A program made the position numbers and the translations under genes. The notes beneath the pieces are model-generated. The model searched no databases, had not been told where the DNA came from, and saw only the letters and a program-made list of their open reading frames with translations. Positions 8,280 to 16,864 of a DNA stretch of 64,000 nucleotides are shown here, in pieces (position 1 is the stretch's first letter; every line of letters begins with the position of its first letter). This DNA comes from Streptomyces sp. NBC_01306 (GTDB taxonomy: Bacteria; Actinomycetota; Actinomycetes; Streptomycetales; Streptomycetaceae), in contig NZ_JAPEPC010000001.1 of assembly GCF_026340465.1 (NCBI RefSeq), positions 5,647,001 to 5,711,000 of the forward strand, in the 5' to 3' direction.

Positions 8280-9254
8280 GTGCGAATCGCAGTCACCGGC
8301 TCCATCGCCACCGACCACCTCATGACCTTCCCCGGCCGCTTCGCCGACCAGTTGGTCGCCGATCAGCTCCACACGGTCTCCCTCTCCTTTCTGGTCGACA
8401 ACCTCGACGTACGGCGCGGAGGCGTCGGCGCCAACATCTGCTTCGGGATGGGCCAGCTCGGCACGGCCCCGATCCTGGTCGGCGCGGCCGGCTCGGACTT
8501 CGAGGAGTACCGCGCCTGGCTCGACCGGAACGGTGTGGACACCGAGTCGGTCCGGATCTCCGAGGTCCTGCACACCGCCCGCTTCGTGTGCACCACGGAC
8601 GCCGACCACAACCAGATCGGCTCGTTCTACACGGGCGCGATGAGCGAGGCCCGCCTGATCGAGCTCCAGTCGGTCGCCGAGCGCGTCGGCGGTCTCGACC
8701 TGGTGCTGATCGGCGCCGACGACCCCGAGGCGATGCTCCGCCACACGGAGGAGTGCCGCACCCGTTCGATCCCGTTCGCTGCCGACTTCTCCCAGCAGAT
8801 CGCGCGGATGACCGGTGAGGACATCCGTACGCTGCTCGTCGGCGCGACGTACCTCTTCTCCAACGAGTACGAGAAGGGGCTCATCGAGTCCAAGACCGGC
8901 TGGACCGAGGAAGAGATCCTTGACCGGGTCGGCCACCGGGTCACCACGCTCGGCGCCCGGGGCGTCCGCATCGACCGCAAGGGCGAAGACCCGATCGTGG
9001 TCGGCTGCGCCGAGGAGGAGGCGAAGGTCGACCCGACGGGCGTGGGCGACGCGTTCCGCGCGGGCTTCCTGTCCGGGCTCTCGTGGGGCGTCGGCCTGGA
9101 GCGCGCGGCGCAGATCGGCTGCATGCTCGCCACGCTGGTGATCGAGACGCTGGGTACGCAGGAGTACACCCTGGGCCGCACCAACTTCATGGACCGCTTC
9201 ACCAAGGCGTACGGCCACGACGCGGCGGCAGAGGTCCAGATCCACCTCCCGTAG
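8280..9254 (+). CDS. PfkB-family kinase, probable adenosine kinase
   Basis: 324 residues from the GTG at 8280, which has a GCAGGAG ribosome site about 9 nt upstream. PfkB signatures are the N-terminal GGVGANICFGMGQLG and the C-terminal DPTGVGDAFRAGFLSG, whose final Asp is the catalytic base. The length equals that of M. tuberculosis AdoK (Rv2202c), an adenosine kinase of the ribokinase type, and the neighbours (erpA and a membrane protein on one side, ctaC on the other) match that locus. I infer phosphorylation of adenosine or a related nucleoside; a sugar kinase is the alternative. Confidence 0.85.
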   Translation: MRIAVTGSIATDHLMTFPGRFADQLVADQLHTVSLSFLVDNLDVRRGGVGANICFGMGQLGTAPILVGAAGSDFEEYRAWLDRNGVDTESVRISEVLHTARFVCTTDADHNQIGSFYTGAMSEARLIELQSVAERVGGLDLVLIGADDPEAMLRHTEECRTRSIPFAADFSQQIARMTGEDIRTLLVGATYLFSNEYEKGLIESKTGWTEEEILDRVGHRVTTLGARGVRIDRKGEDPIVVGCAEEEAKVDPTGVGDAFRAGFLSGLSWGVGLERAAQIGCMLATLVIETLGTQEYTLGRTNFMDRFTKAYGHDAAAEVQIHLP

Positions 9255-9312
9255 CCCACCGGCGGCAGGACCGGACCCCTGGGGCGCTTCCGTACGGCCC
9301 CGGCGGACCGGC

Positions 9313-10761
9313 TCACGACACGCGGCGCACCCGGAAGGCGGTCCCCCCGTCGACCGGGTGCGCCCCCTCGTACTCCTGCCCCCGCATCTCGCACCACGCC
9401 GGCACATCGAGCCGCGCGGCCTCGTCGTCCGAGAGCACCGTCACCACCCCGCCCACCGGCACGTCCCCGATCACCTTGGCCAGCTCGATCACCGGGATCG
9501 GGCAGCGCTTCCCGAGCGCGTCCACGACAAGCTCCGCCGCGGGGCCGCCCTCGGGGTCCGGCACAGTCGCCCCCTCCGGCTCCGCCGCCGCTCCCCGCGC
9601 CGGCCCCTGAGCCGCACCCGCCACCGGACCGTTTCCGGCACCCAGCCGCTCCCGTACGGAACGGACCACGCCCGGCAGTACCTCCAGGAACCGGTCGACC
9701 TCCGCCTCGGCCACGCCCAGCGGCAGCGAGACGCGGACGTTCCCCTCCGAGAGCACCCCCATCGCCCGCAACACATGACTGGGCGTCAGCATGCTGCTGG
9801 TGCAGGACGAACCGGATGACACGGAGAAACCGGCCATATCGAGCTCGTGCAGCAGAGTCTCTCCGTCGACATAGAGACATGAGAACGTCACGAGATGCGG
9901 CAGCCGTCGCACCGGATCCCCGACCACCTCGACATCCGTCACCAGTTCGCCCACCGAGGCCCTGATCCGGTCCACAAGAGCGCGCAGCCGTACGGATTCG
10001 GCCGCCGCCCCGGCCCGCACGGCCCGCAGCGAGGCCGCGGCGGCCACGATCGCCGGGACGTTCTCGTAACCGGCGGCGCGCCCCGACTCCCGCTCGTCCG
10101 CCGGGCCTTGAGGGACGAACCTCACACCCTTGCGTACGGCGAGCAGCCCCACCCCGGCCGGCCCGCCCCACTTGTGCGCGCTGGCGGTGAGCAGCGACCA
10201 GTCCCCGTCGACCGGCCCCCACCCCAGCGACTGGGCCGCGTCCACCAGCAGCGGCACCCCGGCGGCCCGGCACGCGTCGGCGACCTCGGCGACCGGCTGT
10301 TCGGTGCCGGTCTCGTGGTTGGCGGACTGCAGACAGGCCAGCGCGGTCCGGGCGGTCAGCGCGGCCGCGTACGTCCCCGGGTCCACCGCCCCGGTCCGCC
10401 CGACCGGCACTTCGGTCACCGAACCGCCGCCCGCCTCATGGGCCGCCGCCGAATGGAGCACGGAGGAGTGTTCGACCGACGACACCACCAGGTGGCCGCC
10501 GACACGCCGACGGCCAGAAAGTGCTCCAGTAATTCCGGAGTGGACCGCCCGAGTGCCGGACGAGCTGAATACGAGCTCGTCCGGGCGGCATCCGACCGCC
10601 TCGGCCGCCGCCTCGCGGGCCGCGTCGAGCAGCAGCCGCGCCTTCCGCCCCTCCCGGTACAGCCGGGCGGGATCGGCCCAGCCGTCGTCCAGGGAGGCTT
10701 GCAAGGCCTGACGTGCGACGGGGTGCAGGGGCGCGGAGGACGCGGCATCGAAGTAGGACAC
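9313..10761 (-). CDS. Cysteine desulfurase fused to a TusA-like sulfurtransferase domain
   Basis: 482 residues. Residues 1-375 are a class V PLP-dependent desulfurase: the PLP lysine is in TASAHKWGGP and the likely persulfide cysteine in SVSSGSSCTSSML. An Ala/Gly/Pro-rich linker leads to a C-terminal TusA/SirA domain (about 405-482) with the sulfur-carrying motif GKRCPIPV. The fusion implies direct transfer of sulfane sulfur from cysteine to the TusA cysteine, for tRNA thiolation, cofactor or Fe-S sulfur supply. A -10-like TAGCGT (minus strand, 10768-10773) about 7 bp before the GTG suggests a leaderless mRNA. Divergent from ctaC. Confidence 0.92.
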   Translation of the reverse strand: MSYFDAASSAPLHPVARQALQASLDDGWADPARLYREGRKARLLLDAAREAAAEAVGCRPDELVFSSSGTRAVHSGITGALSGRRRVGGHLVVSSVEHSSVLHSAAAHEAGGGSVTEVPVGRTGAVDPGTYAAALTARTALACLQSANHETGTEQPVAEVADACRAAGVPLLVDAAQSLGWGPVDGDWSLLTASAHKWGGPAGVGLLAVRKGVRFVPQGPADERESGRAAGYENVPAIVAAAASLRAVRAGAAAESVRLRALVDRIRASVGELVTDVEVVGDPVRRLPHLVTFSCLYVDGETLLHELDMAGFSVSSGSSCTSSMLTPSHVLRAMGVLSEGNVRVSLPLGVAEAEVDRFLEVLPGVVRSVRERLGAGNGPVAGAAQGPARGAAAEPEGATVPDPEGGPAAELVVDALGKRCPIPVIELAKVIGDVPVGGVVTVLSDDEAARLDVPAWCEMRGQEYEGAHPVDGGTAFRVRRVS

Positions 10762-10913
10762 GGCGCCACGCTAGTCTGCGGCTGCGGACGGACCGCCTGC
10801 CTCGTCGGGGGAGGGATCGTCAGATCCCCGCCGGAAGCCGGGATTCCACCCCTTCGGGGTGTCGGACGGCGCGTTGGGCACCCTCCCCGCGCGGCCCCAA
10901 ATGGCCTCCAGTA

Positions 10914-10942
10914 GGGTTTGGTCCGCATAAACATCCAAACCC
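10914..10942 (+). promoter_or_regulatory. Inverted repeat in the ctaC upstream region
   Basis: GGGTTTGG (10914-10921) and CCAAACCC (10935-10942) form an 8-bp inverted repeat around an AT-rich 13-nt centre (contains CATAAACAT), about 80 bp before the ctaC start. A -10-like TAGGGT overlaps the left arm. It could be an operator or a leader hairpin for the cytochrome oxidase genes. The rest of the divergent 10762-11020 gap shows only a small hairpin near 10844-10862. Confidence 0.4.
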
Positions 10943-11020
10943 CTGCCCGAGCAGGACCGGCGACCGACCTCGATGCGGCCGCAGCCGGCCGCACGGGCGA
11001 GACTCTCGGGAAGGCGCTAC

Positions 11021-11986
11021 GTGAGTCCCAACGGCTCCGACCGCTCGTCGCGGCGCCCGATGCGGCGGAAGCTGCCGCAGGTGCTGACTGCGGGCCTGAT
11101 CCTTGTGACCGCTACCGGTTGCTCGTACAAGGATTTCCCCCGCCTTGGTATGCCCACCCCGGTAACGGAAGAGGCACCTCGGATCCTCTCCCTCTGGCAG
11201 GGCTCGTGGGCGGCAGCGCTCGCCACGGGCGTGCTGGTGTGGGGGCTGATCATCTGGAGTGTCATCTTCCACCGGCGTAGCCGGACCAAGGTGGAGGTAC
11301 CTCCGCAGACCCGGTACAACATGCCGATCGAGGCGTTGTACACCGTGGTTCCTCTGATCATCGTCTCGGTGCTCTTCTACTTCACCGCGCGCGATGAGTC
11401 GAAGATCCTCAGTCTTTCGCCGAAGCCCGCCCACACGATCAACGTGGTCGGCTTCCAGTGGAGCTGGGGCTTCAACTACGTGGAGGACGTGGACGGCAAC
11501 CCCTCCACGGGCAACGCGGCGAAGACCACAGAGCTGTCCGATATCCCGGACCGCTTCACCAAGGATTTCCCCAAGGGAGCCGAAGGCGTCTACGACGTCG
11601 GTACGCCGGCCTCCCGGAACCCGCAGACCGGCAACCCGGGGCCGACCCTCTGGCTGCCCAAGGGCGAGAAGGTCCGCTTCGTTCTCACTTCGCGCGACGT
11701 CATCCATGACTTCTGGGTGGTGCCGTTCCTCATGAAGATGGACGTTGTCCCGGGCCACACCAACTCCTTCGAGGTGACCCCCAACCAGGAGGGCACCTTC
11801 CTGGGCAAGTGCGCTGAGCTGTGCGGCGTAGACCACTCCCGGATGCTCTTCAATGTGAAGGTCGTCTCCCCGGAGCGCTACAAGCAGCACCTCAAGGACC
11901 TGGCGGCCAAGCACCAGAACGGCTACATCCCCGCCGGGATCGCGCAGACTGGCCACGCCAAGAACGCGGAGACGAACAACCTGTGA
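11021..11986 (+). CDS. ctaC: Cytochrome c oxidase subunit II (lipoprotein)
   Basis: 321 residues from GTG 11021. The N-terminus is a lipoprotein signal with lipobox VTATGC (Cys34). Two TM helices follow (about 65-85 and 105-125), then the cupredoxin domain. The CuA ligands are present: His in HDFWVV (about residue 229) and the cluster CAELCGVDHSRM (about 263-275). It takes electrons from the bc1-linked c-type hemes and passes them to subunit I. The stop overlaps the ctaD start by 4 bp (GTGA). Confidence 0.96.
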   Translation: MSPNGSDRSSRRPMRRKLPQVLTAGLILVTATGCSYKDFPRLGMPTPVTEEAPRILSLWQGSWAAALATGVLVWGLIIWSVIFHRRSRTKVEVPPQTRYNMPIEALYTVVPLIIVSVLFYFTARDESKILSLSPKPAHTINVVGFQWSWGFNYVEDVDGNPSTGNAAKTTELSDIPDRFTKDFPKGAEGVYDVGTPASRNPQTGNPGPTLWLPKGEKVRFVLTSRDVIHDFWVVPFLMKMDVVPGHTNSFEVTPNQEGTFLGKCAELCGVDHSRMLFNVKVVSPERYKQHLKDLAAKHQNGYIPAGIAQTGHAKNAETNNL

Positions 11987-13719
11987 GCATCCTCAACGAA
12001 CCTCAGGGTGCCGCCGCAGCAGACGACTCCTACGAGAGCGAGCTGCCGGTACGGCGCAAAGAGCCGGGAAACATCGTCATCAAGTGGATGACCACCACTG
12101 ATCACAAGACGATCGGCACGATGTATCTGGTCACATCGTTCGCCTTCTTCTGCATCGGCGGTGTGCTGGCGCTCGTCATGCGCGCCGAGCTGGCCCGTCC
12201 GGGTACGCAGATCGTGTCGAACGAGCAGTTCAACCAGGCGTTCACGATGCACGGCACGATCATGCTGCTGATGTTCGCGACGCCGCTCTTCGCCGGATTC
12301 GCGAACTGGATCATGCCGTTGCAGATCGGGGCGCCCGATGTGGCGTTCCCGCGGCTGAACATGTTCGCGTACTGGCTGTACCTCTTCGGCTCGCTCATCG
12401 CGGTCGGTGGCTTCATCACCCCGCAGGGCGCGGCCGACTTCGGCTGGTTCGCCTACTCCCCGCTGTCGGACGCCGTCCGGTCGCCCGGTGTCGGCGCCGA
12501 CATGTGGATCATGGGTCTGGCCTTCTCGGGCTTCGGTACGATCCTCGGTTCGGTCAACTTCATCACCACGATCATCTGCATGCGTGCCCCTGGCATGACG
12601 ATGTTCCGTATGCCGATCTTCGTGTGGAACGTCCTGCTGACCGGTGTGCTGGTCCTGCTGGCCTTCCCCGTCCTCGCCGCGGCACTCTTCGCGCTGGAGG
12701 CGGACCGCAAGTTCGGCGCTCATGTATTCGATGCGTCAAATGGCGGCGCGCTCCTATGGCAACACCTCTTCTGGTTCTTCGGCCATCCAGAGGTGTACAT
12801 CATCGCGTTGCCATTCTTCGGAATTATTTCCGAAGTGATTCCAGTGTTCTCCAGAAAGCCGATGTTCGGATACATCGGCCTGGTCGCTGCGACGATTTCG
12901 ATCGCCGGTCTTTCCGTGACGGTGTGGGCCCACCACATGTACGTCACCGGCGGCGTGCTCCTGCCGTTCTTCTCCTTCATGACCTTCCTGATCGCAGTGC
13001 CGACCGGTGTGAAGTTCTTCAACTGGATCGGCACGATGTGGAAGGGGTCGTTGTCCTTCGAGACACCGATGCTCTGGGCCGTCGGCTTCCTGATCACCTT
13101 CACCTTCGGTGGTCTGACCGGCGTCATCCTGGCCTCGCCCCCGATGGACTTCCACGTCTCCGACTCGTACTTCGTGGTCGCGCACTTCCACTACGTCATC
13201 TTCGGCACCGTGGTCTTCGCGATGTTCTCCGGATTCCACTTCTGGTGGCCGAAGTTCACGGGCAAGATGCTGGACGAGCGGCTCGGCAAGATCACCTTCT
13301 GGACGCTGTTCGTGGGCTTCCACGGCACGTTCCTGGTGCAGCACTGGCTGGGTGTCGAGGGCATGCCGCGTCGTTACGCGGACTACCTCGCCGCTGACGG
13401 CTTCACCACGCTGAACACCATCTCGACCATCAGCTCCTTCCTGCTGGGCCTGTCGATCCTGCCGTTCTTCTACAACGTCTGGAAGACCGCCAAGTACGGC
13501 AAGAAGGTCGAGGTCGACGACCCGTGGGGCTACGGCCGTTCGCTCGAATGGGCGACGTCCTGCCCGCCGCCCCGGCACAACTTCACGACCCTCCCGAGGA
13601 TCCGCTCCGAATCCCCGGCGTTCGACCTGCACCACCCGGAGATCGCGGCTCTCGACCAGCTTGAGAACCACGGCGCCGGTGACAAGGTCCTGTCCGGCGG
13701 CAAGGAGGCAGGCAAGTGA
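11983..13719 (+). CDS. ctaD: Cytochrome c oxidase subunit I
   Basis: 578 residues from the GTG at 11983, which overlaps the ctaC stop (GTGA). The twelve-helix heme-copper oxidase core is complete: heme-a ligand in FTMHGTIMLL, CuB His and cross-linked Tyr in GHPEVYIIALP, the His-His pair in VWAHHMYVTG, and the heme ligands in VAHFHYVIFG. It is the catalytic subunit of the aa3 oxidase. Codons 247-297 (12721-12873), over the CuB helix, are oddly rich in A/T-ending codons (about 18 of 51, including CTA, TCA, AGA and ATT), unlike the rest of the gene. Confidence 0.97.
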   Translation: MSILNEPQGAAAADDSYESELPVRRKEPGNIVIKWMTTTDHKTIGTMYLVTSFAFFCIGGVLALVMRAELARPGTQIVSNEQFNQAFTMHGTIMLLMFATPLFAGFANWIMPLQIGAPDVAFPRLNMFAYWLYLFGSLIAVGGFITPQGAADFGWFAYSPLSDAVRSPGVGADMWIMGLAFSGFGTILGSVNFITTIICMRAPGMTMFRMPIFVWNVLLTGVLVLLAFPVLAAALFALEADRKFGAHVFDASNGGALLWQHLFWFFGHPEVYIIALPFFGIISEVIPVFSRKPMFGYIGLVAATISIAGLSVTVWAHHMYVTGGVLLPFFSFMTFLIAVPTGVKFFNWIGTMWKGSLSFETPMLWAVGFLITFTFGGLTGVILASPPMDFHVSDSYFVVAHFHYVIFGTVVFAMFSGFHFWWPKFTGKMLDERLGKITFWTLFVGFHGTFLVQHWLGVEGMPRRYADYLAADGFTTLNTISTISSFLLGLSILPFFYNVWKTAKYGKKVEVDDPWGYGRSLEWATSCPPPRHNFTTLPRIRSESPAFDLHHPEIAALDQLENHGAGDKVLSGGKEAGK

Positions 13720-14114
13720 AGGTCCAAGGCAAGATGTTCATCTGGCTGGCCGTCTTCATCCTCGCCGTGGCGGTCGTCTACGGCGTGTGGTCGAAGGAAG
13801 CAGCCGGAACGACGGCCCTCTTCATGGCCTTCGGGCTGAGCATCATGATCGGCTTCTACCTGGCCTTCACGGCCAGGCGGATCGACGCCGGCGCGATGGA
13901 CAACAAGGAGGCCGACGTCGCGGACGACGCCGGTGAGGTGGGCTTCTTCGCCCCGCACAGCTGGCAGCCGATCTCCCTGGCTGTCGGCGGCGCGCTCGCC
14001 TTCCTGGCCATCGCCATGGGCTGGTGGCTGCTGTACTTCTCGGCACCGCTCGTGGTGGTCGGCCTCTGGGGCTGGGTCTTCGAGTTCTACCGCGGAGAGA
14101 ACCAGAACCAGTAG
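13716..14114 (+). CDS. ctaF: Cytochrome c oxidase subunit IV (actinobacterial)
   Basis: 132 residues with four predicted membrane helices (about 5-24, 30-48, 85-103 and 105-122) and a short Asp/Glu-rich loop. The GTG overlaps the ctaD stop by 4 bp. Length and position match the actinobacterial subunit IV of the aa3 oxidase, which stabilises the complex. It is the last gene of the ctaC-D-F operon before a strong terminator. Confidence 0.93.
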   Translation: MKVQGKMFIWLAVFILAVAVVYGVWSKEAAGTTALFMAFGLSIMIGFYLAFTARRIDAGAMDNKEADVADDAGEVGFFAPHSWQPISLAVGGALAFLAIAMGWWLLYFSAPLVVVGLWGWVFEFYRGENQNQ

Positions 14115-14139
14115 GGGCTGAGCCCCACCGCTGGACCGT

Positions 14140-14182
14140 ATGAGGAGGCCCGGACGCCAATCAGGCGTCCGGGCCTCCTCAT
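14140..14182. terminator. Strong terminator after ctaF
   Basis: A perfect 19-bp stem (ATGAGGAGGCCCGG... with its complement) and a 5-nt loop lie 26 bp after the ctaF stop and end the ctaCDF transcript. Confidence 0.9.
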
Positions 14183-14226
14183 TTGCAGTCATCCGGCGTG
14201 CCGTTACCAGGGGATCTTCTTAACGT

Positions 14227-15489
14227 GTGCATATGAGCCATGCACCTCGAATCCGTACGGTCCTGAGCTGCACGCTGCTGGTCGTGTCCCTTGGGGCAGC
14301 GGCGACCGCGTGCGGCAGTTCCGGCAGCAATCCGCTCTCGGCCTCGCCGTTCAACGCGGCCGATTCGATCTCCTTCAACGGCCCCAAGGGCGACGGCAAG
14401 GCCGACCCCGACAAGCCACTCGAAATCACCTCCAAGGATGACGACGGCCGCATCACCGACGTGACGGCCACCGACAGCACAGGACGCCAGCTGGCAGGCG
14501 AACTCTCCGCCGACGGCACCAGGTGGCACAGCACCGCTCCGCTGGCCGCAGGTGTCCACTACACGGTCCGGGTCGCCACTGAGGACGACCAGGGCGCGCC
14601 GGGCAACCGGACGATGGCGTTCGACACCAAGCCCGCCTCCAACCGGCTGAACGTCACCTTCGGCCCCAAGGCGGGGGAGTACGGAGTGGGCCAGCCCGTC
14701 ACCGCCCAACTCAGCGCCCCGGTCAAGGACAAGGCGGCCAGGGCACAGGTCGAGCGCGCCCTGAAGGTCGACTCGGTGCCCGCCGTCGAAGGCGCCTGGT
14801 ACTGGGTGGACAGCAAGACGCTGCACTACCGGCCGAAGGAGTACTGGCCCGCGCACGCCACGGTCAACGTGCACAGCAACCTCAACGGGATAAAGGTCAG
14901 CAAGAAGCTCTACGGCGGCACGGCCAAGCCGCTCAAGCTGAAGACAGGGGACCGCCTGGAGGCGATAACCGACGCCTCGTCCCACGAGATGACGGTCAAG
15001 CGCGACGGCCACGTGATCAACACCATCCCGGTGACCACGGGCAAGCCGGGCTTCGCCACCCGCAACGGCGTCAAGGTCGTGCTGGGCAAGACGTACTACG
15101 TACGGATGACCAGTTCCAGCATCGGGATAGCCGCCGGCAGCTCCGACTCGTACGACCTGCCGGTCTACTACGCGACACAGGTCACACTCAGCGGTGAGTA
15201 CGTGCACGCCGCGCCCTGGTCCGAGGGCTCGCAGGGGTCCGCCAACACCAGCCACGGCTGCACCGGTATGAGTACCGGCAACGCCGAGTGGTTCTTCAAC
15301 CACGTGCGCCAGGGCGACATAGTCTCCGTCGTCGGCAGCGACGGCGACACGATGACGCCCTTCGACAACGGCTACGGGGACTGGAACCTGTCCTGGGCCA
15401 AATGGGCCAAGGGCAGCGCCCTGACGAACGGAAAGCCGAACACGGAGACACCCGCGGAGACGGCCCGGCTGCGGCCCGCCGCGCTCTGA
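14227..15489 (+). CDS. L,D-transpeptidase lipoprotein (YkuD)
   Basis: 420 residues from GTG 14227, or 418 from ATG 14233; the GGGG ribosome site at 14210-14213 fits the GTG better. A lipoprotein signal ends GAAATAC. Two bacterial Ig-like domains (about 45-240) precede a C-terminal YkuD domain (about 250-385) with the catalytic SHGCTGMS motif (Cys about 343) and an upstream conserved His (EYVHAAPW). It forms 3-3 cross-links in peptidoglycan outside the membrane, as LdtMt2-like enzymes do. It lies inside the oxidase cluster between ctaF and ctaE. Confidence 0.94.
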   Translation: MHMSHAPRIRTVLSCTLLVVSLGAAATACGSSGSNPLSASPFNAADSISFNGPKGDGKADPDKPLEITSKDDDGRITDVTATDSTGRQLAGELSADGTRWHSTAPLAAGVHYTVRVATEDDQGAPGNRTMAFDTKPASNRLNVTFGPKAGEYGVGQPVTAQLSAPVKDKAARAQVERALKVDSVPAVEGAWYWVDSKTLHYRPKEYWPAHATVNVHSNLNGIKVSKKLYGGTAKPLKLKTGDRLEAITDASSHEMTVKRDGHVINTIPVTTGKPGFATRNGVKVVLGKTYYVRMTSSSIGIAAGSSDSYDLPVYYATQVTLSGEYVHAAPWSEGSQGSANTSHGCTGMSTGNAEWFFNHVRQGDIVSVVGSDGDTMTPFDNGYGDWNLSWAKWAKGSALTNGKPNTETPAETARLRPAAL

Positions 15490-15547
15490 ACCGCGACCCG
15501 CGCCGTGCTTCCGCGGGGGAGGGTCCGGGCCCCCTGTTCAGGACCCG

Positions 15548-15964
15548 TCAGGACCCCGCGGACACGGTGCCCGTCGCGAGCCTGTCACGCACCAGAGCGG
15601 CCAGTGAGGCCGCGAACTCCACCGGTTCCACCGGAAGGGTCACCGCGGCGTCCGCACGGCTCCAGGTGGCCAGCCAGGCGTCCTGCGGACGGCCGATCAG
15701 CAGCAGCACGGGCGGGCAACGGAAGACCTCGTCCTTGATCTGCCGGCAGACGCCCATACCGCCCGCGGGGACCGACTCGCCGTCCAGCACGCAGGCGTCG
15801 ATCCCGCCCCTGTCCAGGGCGCTGAGGACCGCGTCGAGCGTCGCGCACTCCAGGTACTGCACCGGCGGCACGTCCGAGGCCGGCCTGCGACCCGCCGCGA
15901 GCCGTACCTGTTCCCGGGTATTCGCGTCGTCGCTGTAGACCAGGACCGTGGCGCTCGGCTGCAT
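15548..15964 (-). CDS. Degenerate response-regulator receiver protein
   Basis: 138 residues forming one CheY-like fold with no output domain. It keeps the N-terminal acidic pair (VYSDDAN) and a possible phospho-acceptor Asp (DACVLDGE). The switch Thr/Ser is replaced in LLLIGRP, and the conserved beta-5 Lys is missing: the usual K-P appears as TLPVEP. It is therefore probably a pseudo-receiver that does not signal by normal phosphorylation. Single gene, divergent from ctaE. Function unknown. Confidence 0.75.
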   Translation of the reverse strand: MQPSATVLVYSDDANTREQVRLAAGRRPASDVPPVQYLECATLDAVLSALDRGGIDACVLDGESVPAGGMGVCRQIKDEVFRCPPVLLLIGRPQDAWLATWSRADAAVTLPVEPVEFAASLAALVRDRLATGTVSAGS

Positions 15965-16167
15965 TGTTCCTCCGTGACGGCTGTGTCTTCGGGATCAGCG
16001 GGATCTGCCGGGCCCGCGGGGCCCGTTGGGGTCGGACCCTGGCGCGGATGCTACTCCGTCCGACACCCCGTCAACACCGTTACGGACCGCCTCGCGATGG
16101 GCTGTTAGGGCTGGACACGACCCGCTGACACACCGAACGGCACCCCCCAGGGTGAGGGCGGGATAAG

Positions 16168-16188
16168 CGACCGACATAATGTCGGTCG
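16168..16188 (+). promoter_or_regulatory. 21-bp palindrome across the ctaE start codon
   Basis: CGACCGACAT-A-ATGTCGGTCG is a perfect 10-bp inverted repeat around one central base. The right arm begins with the ctaE ATG (16179-16181). It could be a repressor site or an mRNA hairpin covering the initiation region. The 16000-16167 upstream segment has GC-rich short repeats but no other clear site. Confidence 0.6.
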
Positions 16189-16799
16189 TGGCGACAGCAA
16201 CGACAGTAGAAACCGGGCACGCGCACCCGTCGGTCAATCGGCCGAACCTCACCAGCGTCGGAACCATCATCTGGTTGAGTTCCGAGCTGATGTTCTTCGC
16301 GGCCCTCTTCGCGATGTACTTCACCCTGCGATCGGTGACGGGTCCCGAGCACTGGAAGGATATGGCGTCCTCGCTGAACGTTCCTTTCTCGGCGACGAAC
16401 ACCACGGTCCTTGTGCTCTCCTCTCTCACATGCCAGCTCGGCGTCTTTGCCGCCGAGCGTGGCGATGTGAAGAAGTTGCGCTCGTGGTTCTCGATCACGT
16501 TCGTGATGGGTGCGATCTTCATCGGAGGCCAGATCTTCGAGTACACCAACCTGGTGAAGGAGGACGGCCTCTCGCTCTCCTCCGACCCGTACGGTTCGGT
16601 GTTCTACCTGACCACGGGCTTCCATGGCTTGCATGTGACAGGCGGCCTGATCGCCTTCCTGTTCGTTCTCGGCAGGACATACGCAGCCAAGAGATTCACG
16701 CACCAGCAGGCGACCGCAGCCATCGTCGTGTCCTATTACTGGCACTTCGTCGATGTCGTGTGGATCGGCCTCTTCGCGACGATCTACCTGATCAAGTAA
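16179..16799 (+). CDS. ctaE: Cytochrome c oxidase subunit III
   Basis: 206 residues with five membrane helices, matching the short five-helix subunit III of actinobacteria. Motifs are SELMFFAALFAMYF in helix 1, TGFHGLHVTGG and the C-terminal YYWHFVDVVWIGLF. ATG 16179 is used; a GTG at 16188 is a possible alternative that would place the palindrome in the leader. It heads the ctaE-qcrC-qcrA-qcrB operon, which joins the oxidase and bc1 complexes into one supercomplex. Confidence 0.96.
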   Translation: MSVVATATTVETGHAHPSVNRPNLTSVGTIIWLSSELMFFAALFAMYFTLRSVTGPEHWKDMASSLNVPFSATNTTVLVLSSLTCQLGVFAAERGDVKKLRSWFSITFVMGAIFIGGQIFEYTNLVKEDGLSLSSDPYGSVFYLTTGFHGLHVTGGLIAFLFVLGRTYAAKRFTHQQATAAIVVSYYWHFVDVVWIGLFATIYLIK

Positions 16800-16864
16800 T
16801 CGGGCCCGACGCCCCACTCATCCAGCAAGCACCGACGCAGAAGATCCTGACACCGGGGTAATCC

